From the NCBI GenBank assembly GCA_031308135.1, contig JAHLJT010000631.1, positions 32,597,522-32,661,521 of the forward strand: DNA of 64,000 bases. Direction: 5' to 3'. How positions within the stretch are numbered: position 1 is the stretch's first letter; every line of letters begins with the position of its first letter. The position numbers and the translations under genes were made by a program. The notes under the pieces are model-generated. The model was not told where the DNA came from. It made no database searches and saw nothing but the letters and a program-made list of their open reading frames with translations. Positions 1-12,170 of the stretch are shown in pieces. Source of the stretch: Acheta domesticus (lineage: Eukaryota > Arthropoda > Insecta > Orthoptera > Gryllidae).

Positions 1-1402
1 ATGTTTTGCATTCCCCCAAGGCAAATCTGAAGTGGTTTCACAGGAACACTATGATTGAAAGATCAAGTAGAAAATCTATAAATGTACGACCTCCACTGCA
101 GTAATATTCTATACACAATTTACATTTTTTATTATTTCTCAGTTACGATTCCTGTTTTCTTAGAGACCATAATTAAATTGAATTTTCTTCAGGATTAATA
201 AAAGGCCATGAACATTCAACAACTACAATACCTAGTGGTTTTGTGTCAAGACACCACTACGTTTTGCAGGCACTTTGACCACATCATCAGGGGTACACTG
301 TAAAAATAAATTATATAATTATATTATTTACATTAATAATTTTAATTTGTGTTATTTATATTGACAAATTTCAAATTGTATAACATTTTTCAATTTTATT
401 CAGTATATTTAATATAACAAAATATGAATATACTTTAAAATGTTATTATTTTAAAATGATTAATTCTTAATGTATATTGTAAGTGGAAGGATCAACTTCT
501 TCAAGGAAATCCCTTTTCCTATTCACAAACCCCTCTTTTAGACTAGCCTAACTTAAACATAAACCACCTCAAAGTGGTCAAGAATGCACCACACACAATT
601 GAGGAACACCATCAACCTCACAAAATATTACTACAGCAAGTTGATCCTTGCACTTTGTACTCACATTAAGAATTTTAAATTGTTACTATTTTAATCTATA
701 TTCATGATTTTTATATTAAATACACTGACTAAAATTGAAAAGAATTTACAAATTGAATTGTATCGAAGTAAATACACAAATCATAAGACAAATGTAATTT
801 ATATATTTTTACAGAGTACACCTGATACTGACAACAAGAAACGCCATTACAAAGAAATGATTTGTGTATGAAGTACTAACAGTAAATTTTATATTGGCTT
901 TCCACGGCTTTCAATTAAACCTGAAGATAATTCAGTTCAATGACTGTCACTAAGAAAACATGGGCCCATAAAAGAGATAATATAAAAGGACTTTTGATAA
1001 TCATAATCAAGTATAACAGTCTACATTCTTTATATTGCGTCATATTTCTGAAGGGATATGAGTATATTTAGAAGTGACTTAAGTATCAGAAAAGTTATAC
1101 TTGACTTTACTGGATAATTTGAGAATGAAAATAATTATCTAGTTGCTATAATTGGATTCTTTATGTTTATGCCTTCCACCCAACAAACACAAGATAAAAA
1201 TATCAAGGTCATTTGCTACATTCACTCCCAAACAGTAAAGAGGATTATTATTATTTAGCAAAACACAGCTTGCTTTCTGAAACTAGAGTTTTCAAAAAGT
1301 TTTTTATTCATGAACTTCACATACATCTACAGAAACAATAGTTGGGAGCTGTTAACTTCAATATTTAATACATTAAAAATACATGATATAACTAGCATAA
1401 TT
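1..1402. other. AT-rich region, no gene seen
   Basis: About 1.4 kb of AT-rich sequence downstream of the last exon in the window. I see no finger motif, long frame or clear repeat on either strand. Whether the array continues below base 1 cannot be told. Confidence 0.6.
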
Positions 1403-1408
1403 TTTATT
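1403..1408 (-). terminator. poly(A) signal AATAAA overlapping stop
   Basis: On the minus strand the text reads TAAATAAA: the TAA stop of the 1408-1820 exon shares its last base with AATAAA. Confidence 0.75.
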
Positions 1409-1820
1409 TAATTTTTATGTCGCAGACTAATATGAACAGCCAAATCACGACGGTGCTTGGAACGATGGGGACAGTATGGGCAATGAAATTTTGGTTCCTG
1501 GCCACACTCAAATCGGAGATGACGAATAACACTTCTTCGATGAGTATATACTCTTCCACACTGAGGACATGTATGATGTTTGAGCTGCTCATTATTACAT
1601 TCATAGGTACTTCTGAGAGGAATTTCTATCTGAGATGAACGAACACTGGAGACATGTGCTGTCTGGTGCTGATTGATTTGCTCTGCCAAATGTGTACTGT
1701 TCTTTATAAGTGTTGAACAAATTGGTGATGGGCTGTGAAGACTGCCACAGCCCTGACGATGATCAAGCAAAGAAGAGATAAAGAAGAACTGTTGATTGCA
1801 GTTGGAGCACATGAATGTCC
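1408..1820 (-). CDS. lola: lola alternative last exon, three fingers
   Basis: Acceptor TTTCAAG at 1822-1821; 136 codons plus stop after the split codon. It encodes an extra N-terminal C2HC-like finger (residues about 5-25, starting CSNCNQQF, with H-x3-C spacing), a linker of about 60 residues rich in Ser, His and Gln, then the usual pair at about 85-106 and 114-135 with linker GQEPKFH. The protein ends two residues after the last His. It is the most distal exon seen. The extra finger and long linker set it apart from its neighbours. Confidence 0.87.
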
Positions 1821-4080
1821 CTTGAAACAAAAAGAAAATTATTTTCAAGTTAACAAGATGGTGAAAAATAGTAAAAATTGATATAGTTCGGATTTTTAAA
1901 AGCAGTTGAAGCCTATACTAATTACTTACACAGTGTTGCTATTTAAATAGATGCACAAAACAAAACATGAAAATGTTTTTCACTTGTATCCTGAAGATAT
2001 GTTTTTTAAATCAATAAAGAACAACCAATTAAATCGAAATCATGGATGTTAAATAGAATAATAAATGAAACATTTTTTTAAAAAAATGTAAAACCTCTTA
2101 CATCAATAAATATCTTTTCTCATTTTTTATTTTTCTGTAACTTAATGGGATCTGGAAGTCAAACTTTCTGATAATTTATTTCTTTTATTGTGATTAGTTC
2201 ATTTACATTTTTTCATTATAATTTCAAAGCTTTGAAAAAATTTCTTCCGGTTGCTTCCACAATCCCTTCATTTTTCACCACTGTTTTTATGGATAAAGTA
2301 TTACTTTTAGTAACCATCAAGTATGTAGCTTCCATTTTACCCTAAATATGGAAAGAAGAAGAAGAAAAAAAAATTACACTAATAATTTTATCAATAAAAA
2401 AACAAAATGATCTTAGAAAAACAGAATTCAGTGACTACCAATTGATAGTTTACGACATGATAATAAATAGAATGGGAATCAGTTATGCTAAATTTTAATA
2501 CATTGGAATTATTAATGTGTTAATATTATTATAAAAGTAATGAAAGTTAAAAAAATCAAACATAACAAAATTTTGAAAAGTGAAGTATTCCTTTATAATA
2601 ATAGCATAAAACTAAATTAAGTTCTAATAACTTTAAACCAAAATAAGTAATTTTTCACAAAATATAATATTATTTTTCTATTCACAAATTTTGCAAAAAA
2701 TAAATGTATAAATTGCAATCATTGGATTTGAGCATTTAAGTTCTAACGTAACCAAATACTAGTCCAAATAATGCATAGAACTTTGTATAGGAAGGAGTTT
2801 TTAAAGCAACAATTGGGAATCACAGGGGATTGAAAGATTTTTTTTGATTCCTTGAAGATTTAACATAGATCAATCGTTTAACAAAATTTAGTAAGTCCTG
2901 GACTCAAATGTATTTCAAGTTTGCTTTATCGGTAACTGCAGTACTGAAAACAACATATGATACTCTAGCTTATTTATAAATTGTATGATGTTCTACTACT
3001 TTGTATATAGAACTTTCTGAACATAAATATGCTTTACTTTGATTGCATGACTGAACTATTATTTCATGATGTTTAAGAGCCTTTTTAAAAATTAAAATAT
3101 TCTCTTCTAGTCTAGAAGTTTTCATTTTACGATCCATTGAACACAATTCAATAATTAGGTACTTATGATTAAACCTGAAAATAAAATGAATTTTCTTCTT
3201 GCTGATTTGCAAGATAAGAAACATCTTAACACAAATATTAAGTTGAAAATTCAGTACTCCCTCCTGCCCTCAATATCATTAACTTCTTTTCCTGTAATAC
3301 CCGGAAATTTACATTCCAATAAATGGGCAAAGTCCTACAAATCATTTTCAACTATAAGTGAGGAATCTTTTGCACATAGGCACTTTATGTTTTGTATGTG
3401 ATAGTGTATAAAAATATTACATACCTGGAATTATTTACATACTCTTAACGTATAACTAAATGTTAGTTTCATTTTCAATTTATAAGGGTTATACAAACAT
3501 CTTAGCAATGCACTTATGAAAATATACAGGTAGTGCTATCATAAATACTACTGCTAATATCATATTAAATATAGTACTATTTAATGTAAGATATGTTACC
3601 AACAGTTCAATTAGTGGAAACCATACAATATGCAGCACAATCTCATTTGCAAACAATACTAACAACTAAAATTGACCAATTTATTATTACTAAATAATAC
3701 AAATAATTTTCAATATTGATAAACTTATCAGACAAAACATTTTATTGCTATTTATAAAATTACTTTCTTTTTACACACACAACAATACATTCCCACATTC
3801 AGATTTTATAATATCAAGTAATGTAATTTTTGCCAAGCAAATCAAAATAACTTTATTTGCATGAATTTAATACTCCATTTTTAACTCAAATTTATAAACT
3901 TAATTACATGGACTGAAATATCATCTCTTTACTAAGAAAGAATTTACCTAATAACTATTTAACAGTTAGGCAATGTATTTTTGCTAAATATACATTGTAT
4001 ACATACAATGTATCTTTGCTAATATCCCTTAAGAATACTTTAAGTTATTTGAGAATCACAGTTTCTTACTGAAGATCATG
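1821..4080. other. AT-rich intron, no gene seen
   Basis: Intron between two lola exons. Short frames at 2970-3224 (minus) and 3165-3401 (plus) lack recognisable domains. No finger remnant was found by eye. Confidence 0.55.
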
Positions 4081-4274
4081 CTATTGTGAATAAGATGTAG
4101 AGCCTTGATAATGCACACTGACAATATGTGACTGAAGGTTGCTTTTCTGCTTGGATCGGTGAGGACAATGAGGGCATTGAAACTGAGGAATTTTGCCACA
4201 TTCAAATTTTTGATGACGCCAAAGTGATCTGTGCAAGTTGTACCCTCGTCCACAGTTACAGCACATGAATAACC
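4081..4274 (-). CDS. lola: lola alternative last exon
   Basis: Acceptor TTACAG at 4276-4275; 63 codons then TAG. The C2HC finger is at about residues 5-26 (CCNCGRGY start) and the C2H2 finger at 34-55, joined by GKIPQFQ; the tail is nine residues, rich in Ser and Tyr. The compact lead of four residues before the first Cys is shared with the exons at 7204, 8733, 13234 and 13755. No AATAAA is close to the stop; the nearest I see is about 225 bases on, near 3854. Confidence 0.88.
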
Positions 4275-4723
4275 CTGTAACAAAGTACAGCAGCTGCACG
4301 ACAGTTGCCAGAGAATTAGGTGCACGAGACTGCTATTGGGAAAAAAAATGATTAAAAACACTACAATTTCAAGGGGAAAAAATCAGTACTTCATGCCTCA
4401 AAATCACCAAATCACGTTTTCTTATAATTAATTACAAATAAAAAAATCTTATAATTAATTACAAAAAAACACCAAGATATTATTCTACAATAAAAAACAT
4501 TCATAATGTTCATAAATTTACAGAAATGAAAACACTAAAAATTTACAGGGTCAATAATTAATAAAACAGCACTTAACAATTATTAAAAAAGGCAGAATAA
4601 AAAACTTCATCATTTGTAAAATCTATTATTTATTTACCACAAATCATTACAGCAAAATTACATCACTACAATCCAAGCTCAATAAAATAGTTCAGAAGTT
4701 TTTTTTGCTTGGAAAGTACTGTA
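4275..4723. other. AT-rich intron
   Basis: No gene. Contains a short direct duplication of a TCTTATAATTAATTACAAA-like unit near 4419-4466. Confidence 0.5.
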
Positions 4724-6789
4724 TTTACCCAAATATAAGACGAGCCATTTTTTCCCCCCCGTTTTTGACCTGTAAAAAAAGGGGTTCGTCGTAAATTCGC
4801 GTATGACGAAAAATTCGCCTATGAAGAAAAATGCAATATGAACGATATTATGTTGTTAGTGGTATTGTACAAGTTTACTTCACAATGAAATGTCATTTGC
4901 AATAGAAACCCTTTTTTCTTATTATTGTATATGTTTATGAAATAGATATTTATGTAACTACTACAGAATGGATTGACTGTACAGTAAGTCCTGTATCACA
5001 CGCGCATTATGTTGACACGCGTTGTATAGGAACACTGTATCTTATGCGGCCAAAGCGCTCATTTGCTGTTTCGCATAAGATACACTGTTTTTCTATGACC
5101 CGCGTTACTTGTTGCGCTTCAACGCAACACTCGTGTGCAGGGGTCATAACAGTTATGACATGAATCAAGATGGTTGCCGTCTCGAATATTGAGAATGATC
5201 TCAAGAGTAATACTTGTAAGTTTCCCTGAATTCTTACTAAAACATGAGAACACAGAATGTGAAATATAAATCCTACGTTTCTAGAAATATGTATATCACG
5301 TCTGGAGTCCCACAAGGTTCTCACCTTGGCCCATTATTGTTTATTCTATTTGTTAACGATCTTAAGAAAACTCTTCCATATTCCAAATTCCTACTTTTTG
5401 CTGATAACTTGAAAATTTATAAAACTATAAATTCATTTCAAGACTGCTTCGATTTACAATGTGACTTAAATACATTGTTAGATTGGTGTTCGTCAAAACG
5501 TCTGAACTTGAATTATGGAAAATGTAAATCCTTGTCTTTTACTAAATCAAATAATCCCATTGTATTCAAGTATGAACTAGGAGATGCAATGTTTGAATCA
5601 GTCTCATACTTTAGAGATTTGGGAATTATATTTGATCAAAAAATGAATTTTCATCTACATATTGATTATATTATTAATAAATCAAACCAGATGTTGGGAT
5701 TTGTGAGACGTATTGCATCTAAATTTAATAATGTGCAAACCATCAAAACTTTATATCTAACTCTAGTTAGACCGATATTATTATATGGCTCACAAATATG
5801 GTCTCCCTTTTACCAGAACCATATCTCTAGACTTGAGACTGTTCAGCATAAATTTTTTATTTTTGCTGCCTTTAAGCTCAATATTCCATCTCCTAGATTC
5901 AGTCACAATTATTTTGAAGTCGCAACTAGATTGAATATCAGCTCATTACGCTCCCACAGGGATTATTTTGACGTACTTTTTCTGTATAATCTTATTAATC
6001 ATGATATAGACTCTTTAGAATTATATTGTACAATTCCTTGGGCTAATCCAGTGCGTGATTTGCATTCTACAGATAGCATGTTATTTAATATTCCTTTTGT
6101 GAGATCAACCTTGTACTATTATGCGCCATTATGGAAAATGTGTAGAAGTGCAAATTGTAACCATTATAACTTATTTTGTTCACCATATCAATTTAAAAAA
6201 ACTTATAAAAACCTGTTACTAAATGATTTTCGATAATACTGTATTATAAATAATAATGTAAATGATATTTGATAATTGGGTGATTGCCTGTAACTATATG
6301 TAATAAATAAATAAATAAATCAATAAAAAACATAATGTACACAACCCTGAAGAACATCCCTATCACAAAAGCTGCCTGCAGATTATGAACAAAAACTTCT
6401 GGAGAACCAAAATTACATTATACAATTGCGCCATCAAAACAACCATTTGAGTCAAAAGGAGAATGCCTTGGAGACCCCTGTGTACCTTGACATGCCTTCT
6501 AACAAAACAGTCCCTACAAAAGGGTGTAAATCTGTAATAAAAAAAACACCTGGGAATGAGAAAACGCGAGTTACGGTCAAGCTGGGAGTGTTGGTAGACA
6601 AAATAATGTTTGCATAATAACGTTTATAAACATGTAAATAATAGGTATAGATGTATTTTTTCTTAATTTCATTACCGTCAGTTGGAAACTAATTTCAAGT
6701 TATAGAAACAAGGGTCGTCTTATATTCGAGTGTGTTTTTTTTTCCAATCTCAAGGTAAAAAAACAGGTTTCGTCTTATATTCGGGTAAA
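4724..6789 (+). mobile_element. DNA transposon with TIRs, TA target site, carrying a nested LINE
   Basis: The ends are inverted repeats: TTTACCCAAATATAAGACGA at 4724 and its near-perfect reverse complement ending at 6789, each flanked by TA (4722-4723 and 6790-6791). Subterminal motifs related to GGTCGTCTTATATTCG recur inside. No transposase frame is seen, so this is a non-autonomous element, plausibly of the Tc1/mariner-pogo type because of the TA duplication. A non-LTR retrotransposon fragment sits within it, so the DNA element is the older insertion. Confidence 0.65.
5244..6236 (+). pseudogene. 5'-truncated non-LTR retrotransposon reverse transcriptase
   Basis: An open frame of 330 residues covers the second half of a LINE reverse transcriptase. 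Visible motifs are GVPQGSHLGPLLF (fingers/palm), FADN where functional enzymes have F/YADD, and the LGF/LYLTLVRPILLYGS thumb-like region; the profile fits the Jockey/CR1 group. The endonuclease and N-terminal half are missing. The second catalytic Asp is Asn, which should inactivate it even though the frame is intact. An A-rich tail with AAAT repeats follows at about 6300-6330. Inserted inside the TIR element at 4724-6789. Confidence 0.8.
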
Positions 6790-6791
6790 TA

Positions 6792-7175
6792 GGTATATCC
6801 ACAAAAACAATCTCAAATTGGATTTTTGTCACATCTATGTCTATGTCTTTTGTCTATGAAAAATTATGAGTATCATTACGGAAGTAACTTATAAGCAATC
6901 TAATAATACAAAAAATGTTTTAACATACATTTGAAAATTGGCAAGTTATCAATGTGAATCAGATTTCTCCTACCTATGGTTATGTAAAATGAATAAGAAT
7001 GTAAGCCACACCCACTTACAGGATCTGAAATATAAATTGCTCCATTTTGAATTCAATACTTTTGCATAGACGTGACATAATTAAGCCCCTAACTTGGGTT
7101 GCATTAACACAAAAAAATTTCCACAGAATTCACCATATTCTGTTGACATTCCACTGCCATTACTCAACACAAATA
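6792..7175. other. AT-rich intron, no gene seen
   Basis: No coding or repeat signal recognised between the TIR element and the poly(A) signal of the next exon. Confidence 0.5.
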
Positions 7176-7181
7176 TTTATT
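7176..7181 (-). terminator. poly(A) signal AATAAA
   Basis: AATAAA on the minus strand, about 23 bases after the TAA stop of the 7204-7382 exon. Confidence 0.7.
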
Positions 7182-7203
7182 CACTTCCAATACAATTCAT
7201 ATT

Positions 7204-7382
7204 TTAACATTGTGTACCATGCAGTGCCATCATATGCCTGAAGAGATTCGACTTACGCTTGCTGCAGTAGACACAATGTGGACACTGAAACTGAGGAGCT
7301 TGTCCACATTCATGTTTCATATGGTGATTTAGTGTGGATCGCCAACGGTATCGTCGACCACAGTTGGAACATTCTAATGCTC
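7204..7382 (-). CDS. lola: lola alternative last exon
   Basis: Acceptor TTGTAG at 7384-7383; 58 codons then TAA. C2HC finger at about residues 5-26 (CSNCGRRYRW start), linker GQAPQFQ, C2H2 finger at 34-55 with an extra Cys in its loop (CPHCVYCSK). Four-residue tail ending in Cys. A poly(A) signal follows within 25 bases, so this is a self-contained terminal exon. Confidence 0.88.
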
Positions 7383-7849
7383 CTACAACAGACCAAAGTA
7401 AGGTGCAGTAGGAAGTAATAGAGAACTTGAACATTCAAAATTATTGTACATTTCAGAATTTATTAAACTAAATGAAGTACACAACCATTCTTTTTGCACA
7501 ACACATGATGGATGGATAAAGAGAACACAAAGCATTAAGGTTTAATGAGGAACAATTTAGGAAAGTACTATAGCAACAAAATTTTTTGTGTACTATGAGA
7601 AAAACTTCAAAACACTCAAATGAAGAGTAATCAATTTATACTGATTAGAATAAAAGGAGAACAGGGCAGATATTTAATAAAAAACCTGCATTTCAACTGT
7701 TTATTGTTTAAACAATACAAATACTGTCACAGGTGTACAAAACTCATAGCATGATTTAACGAAGGCACTAAAGCTTCCGCCACGACTATTTGATAGATAA
7801 CACAAACAACAAGAACCTTCCATTTTAAGACATTTCCGTAAACAAATTG

Positions 7850-8025
7850 TTAAATACACATCAGTCCATCAATACAATATGCCACTTGATTTAACTTATG
7901 CTTGCTTAAATATGTGCAGAATGGACAAGGAAATTGTGGAGTTTTGCCACATTCAAACTGCATGTGTAGCCACAGAGACCTCAGCTAGCCATACAATTGG
8001 CTACATCTAATAAATTTGAAAAGTT
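7850..8025 (-). pseudogene. lola: decayed lola alternative exon
   Basis: Not intact, but clearly a former array member. A TTTTTCAG acceptor at 8027-8026 opens the usual phase. The frame reads a damaged first finger: one Cys lost with about three codons missing around CSQ/LYG, then TAG where relatives often have Trp, then LRSLWLH and FECGKTPQF. The second finger keeps CPFC but its His pair is lost in a divergent tail ending at TAA 7852-7850. The nonsense codon lies before the linker, so no functional pair could be made. Confidence 0.75.
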
Positions 8026-8706
8026 CTGAAAAATGATAAAATTACCCAATCGGGGCACAAAGATAGGCATACTGCATCATAAAATTCTGTGGAAAAATAT
8101 TACAATTACAATAAAAAGAATATGATATAAATTACAACTACAGAAAGGAACAAAAACTTCAAAATACACATATAGTCCATAAATTCTTTGGAATGAAGAA
8201 ATTGTAATTGAAATTAAGAAAATTGTATCATAATTTTATGGTTTAGATTTATGTCTAACATGTATGGATTTAATTTATGTCTGTACATTTAGATGTACAA
8301 ACATTACAAGCAGATGAGTAAGTATTGGTAAATTTTTATATTCCAAGGCTTTTTATATTAACGTCTTAATTTTTGATGTCATAGCTCCTGCCTTACATTG
8401 ACCATCCAATGTTGTCCGTCATTCTTTACCAGGGCTAATAAATTCAGATGAATCAAGGTTATTTTCAGTGGTCACTCTGATTGCTCACTCACATTGCACT
8501 TACATTGCTCACTCTTACATTACCTGTTGTCTTAGCTCTTCTAAGTATCAATAACGTCATACAACTTTTGCATTGTTCCATCTGTGTGAAGAAAGGGGAA
8601 AATGTGCTGGTGGCAGTGGCAAGGAGTGGGGACTACAGGGAGAGAAAGTAACCTGCCTAAATAATTTACATTGTAATAAATCAAGAGTTCAATGTGCAAA
8701 ATTTGA
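8026..8706. other. AT-rich intron, no gene seen
   Basis: About 0.7 kb without recognised coding or repeat content. Confidence 0.5.
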
Positions 8707-8712
8707 TTTATT
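8707..8712 (-). terminator. poly(A) signal AATAAA
   Basis: About 20 bases after the TGA stop of the 8733-8959 exon. Confidence 0.7.
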
Positions 8713-8732
8713 TTAACTGAAGAGCACTGGAG

Positions 8733-8959
8733 TCACATGGAAAATGAAGTGTTTGGGTTAAAACATTTGTTCCAATTGCCTTGCTGCATATCTGGGTGGA
8801 TGTTGTTCATATGTTTTTGTAGATTGCCTTTGAGTTTGGAGCGATGTGGACAAAACGGACACTGGAACTGGGGCTCCTTGCCACACTCAAGACGCAAATG
8901 TGTCACCATATTCCGTTTATACTGATAGTTCCTTCCACAATTAGGGCATCTATATAATT
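8733..8959 (-). CDS. lola: lola alternative last exon
   Basis: Acceptor TTACAG at 8961-8960; 74 codons then TGA. C2HC finger at about residues 5-26 (CPNCGRNYQY), linker GKEPQFQ, C2H2 finger at 34-55 (CPFCPHRSKLKGN). The 20-residue tail is Asn/Gln-rich. The second finger closely resembles that of the exon at 62663-63021 (KLKGNLQKHM) although the two lie 54 kb apart. It has no ATG before the fingers; the acceptor defines its start. Confidence 0.88.
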
Positions 8960-10387
8960 CTGTAACAAAAATTCAGCAAGACCAGATTAAATGAGTTATT
9001 TATAAATAAAAATGTTCATCTAAATATTTGAAATATATTAAATTTTAGTTTGTAAACAAAAGTTCAGAATTGACCCAACAGTCAAATAATACAATATTAA
9101 TAAAAAAAACTAAAACAAAAAATAGAAATCTAACAAATCAAAACTGAACATTTGAAAGGCTTCTTAAAACCAATGTGATATACAAATATCCATAATTTTT
9201 TATGCACCAATTATAAAACTTCCAAAAATTAATTTTAAACACACAAATTAATATGGTATTGAATTACCTTTGTGTAACATTTTCACTGATCTTCGTAGTA
9301 AAAGGCTCACAATCAGGCAAATAAACTTACATTGGATCAATTTTTAAATTTTGTTTTTCCTCAAGAATCACGAGACCAAGTAATGTAATACTTTGATTTT
9401 CTATGATACTGAAATTTAATTTGTCCCAACACATGGATCAAAAGCTCAGTTTAAATATTTCAGACGAAACTCTTGCTTCTCCCTCTAACAATCATGCAGG
9501 TTTCATAAGAGAAACCCTGAAAATCTCATTTCAAATGCAATTTATCACACTAGGGATGATAAATTTATTTGGCTCAAGGTAACTTTCGAAGTCTTCCCAC
9601 CTCTCACTCTTGTGTCCCCTGTCCTCTTGCCTTTTCTGCATTCAAGTTGCTATCAGCTAACTGCATCCACATCTGTTTATTGGGAAGGGAAGGGTTCCAC
9701 CTACACAAATTGTCTTCCCTCTAATCAGCAGAATCGTCTATGACTAACATGAAATAATGTATAAAATCATTTGCAAACATATCAATAAGATATATAATTC
9801 ACATAATCAGTTGAGATCATAAACACCATTACTGCTGAGCAATTCCATAATATAAGCACAAATGAAATATAAATACAGATGCTTTCTAACCGTTAGAAAT
9901 TTCTCAAATAACACATTGTATATTAAGGTCATGAAACTACAAAGTACAGCATTTTTTTAAAAAACAAGTATATCTCGCAATGCAAGCAATTTTCCCCAAT
10001 TCTCCATTTTGGAGGGATTCTGAATTATGAAACAATAAAATTGTATATTTTAATTTTAAACACTTTATTCGCTAAATCTTTTAAATATTATTCTTAATCT
10101 TATAAATATTGCCGAAAAATAAGTTTAAAAAGTAGAGATTGGATTTAATTCCTAGTTTTATATTCCAATAGTGAAAACTTATATTCAAACCTTGAGCAAT
10201 CTCCAGTATTTAAGTATCGCTGTCCCTTTCTCTAAGAAGTGAATTAATTAATTAATTAATTAATACATTTTAAAAAACTCACAAAACTTTAACAATGCAC
10301 TGACATAGAAAAAGAAATGCAAGAATACTATATAATGGAAATAAAATTTGTGGTTAACATGTGGAAAATAGTATTAATAAGTCATAA
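8960..10387. other. AT-rich intron, no gene seen
   Basis: No coding signal. A short TTAA-type run (TTAATTAATTAA) lies near 10242-10264. Confidence 0.5.
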
Positions 10388-10393
10388 TTTATT
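10388..10393 (-). terminator. poly(A) signal AATAAA
   Basis: About 90 bases after the stop of the 10482-10714 exon. Confidence 0.55.
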
Positions 10394-10481
10394 TTAAATT
10401 GAGCTGAATACAAACAGATTTGTAAATAAAAAAACATATCTTCAAAACTGAAAACCAAGAAAGGTTGTCTACAACTGAATC

Positions 10482-10714
10482 TCAAAATTGTGCAAAATTG
10501 TGCGAGATGCAATCATGCATCTTGTAAATATGCACATTCAGATTGCTCTTGTGGTGTGTCCGAAATGGGCAGTGAGGACATTGAAACTGAGGTTCCTTCC
10601 CACATTCATAACGCAGATGACGAACCATGGTCTTCCGATACTGATAAACTCTGGAGCAGAGAGGACAAACATTCCCTGAACTATCAACGTGTGTAACTAC
10701 AGCACCAACAGCAC
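10482..10714 (-). CDS. lola: lola alternative last exon
   Basis: Acceptor TTGCAG at 10716-10715; 76 codons then TGA. The lead is Gly/Ala/Val-rich; the C2HC finger at about residues 17-38 (CPLCSRVYQY) lacks the usual Gly after the second Cys. Linker GKEPQFQ; C2H2 finger at 46-67 (CPHCPFRTHHKSN). Ten-residue tail. Confidence 0.88.
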
Positions 10715-12170
10715 CTGCAATAGAAAAACTGTAAGTAATACAGTAACAGGAGTCAAACAGGCAAATAAAATGTTAATATTTTGAAAACAATTTCAATAAA
10801 ATGCTTATTTCTGAAATTCATACCACTGGAGCATAGGTACCACGTTGGAACAAAAACTGAAGAGAATATTGTTTTTGCAAATTTCACCTCAGAAAAAAGT
10901 AAATAATAAACAATATCAGAAAACAAAAATGGTACTATTTAACACAAGTCATTAATATTCTGCATTTCATTGAACACAAGTCCCAGAACTGAAATTGTCA
11001 AAGATCCATTTGTCTTCAAAACTAATTAACATGTCTAATGTAATATTAGTAATTAAAATTGTAACTCAGTAACACGGTCACAACTTGAATTTCTTTTTTA
11101 TTGTGGAATACATTTTCGAGCATAATTGCAATAAAAAAAAAGGTGACAAAGTAGTGTCAATTACACAATGTAATATTATTCATAATTTTCAAATTTGTGT
11201 TCTAGCATATACTTTTATCATAAGTTTTTGATTTTCTAAGTGTTAAGTGACTGATTTTTTTCTATTCAGTGGCTATTAGTTGTCACGAAACAATACATAA
11301 AAATAGAATAAGAAAGGTTTATTTGCAAATAAATTCTTATTGATTCTTAGCATCTTTGGAGACTATAAGTAATAGGCTCATTGGAAGTGTCCTGTGCTGA
11401 GCATTTTCACAAAATTTCAAAATACTGTAATTTTATTCTCACAAATCACATTTAAAATTTTGAAAATTAATGTTACTATGGCATTTACAATAATTTTCAA
11501 TTTTTTAAACAAATAAACTTTAATGGATTATTTCCAGCCACAATTTATTAGTTTTCACTCTTTCACTGAGTTTAGAAAACGAATGGGAAATAATAGGTAA
11601 TCACATATTATTGTATATTGTGTACATTACTTTGATAATTATTTGTAGCAAAAATACATTTTAATATTTTATATTTTCATGATTACATCTGCTGCAAAAA
11701 GAAAGCCATGAAAACGGGTGAAGTGTCTGTGTTGAATCAACAATTAATGTCAATAAAAGAAAAGCTTCCAAAATGCCCTACACTCATCTTTTCTTGAACA
11801 ACTACTTAATATCAGAATGCCTGACAGACAAGTAATGTACATGGTATGTTGAAATGCATTTGTGGAAATCAGAAATACCTGGAAGAACCAGACATGTTGG
11901 TTGTCATTTCAAGAGTGTCAAAACCAATATATGCTACTGCTAACTTCAGTGTTAATTGGTAATTAGAACTAATGAATATATCGTATAAACAATTAATATC
12001 TCATATCCATTTTTGCAGATAAATATTTTATTTACAAAATAAATTCTAATTACAATTACATATCTCAAACGCAATCTGTGCACAACACATGTACTGCAAT
12101 CCATAAGATTGAAGACTAACTGAAAGATCACATAAGCGACTGGACTTGAGCATTAAAGCACCATAAAGTA
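10715..12170. other. AT-rich intron, no gene seen
   Basis: About 1.4 kb with no recognised finger remnant, frame or repeat. Confidence 0.5.
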
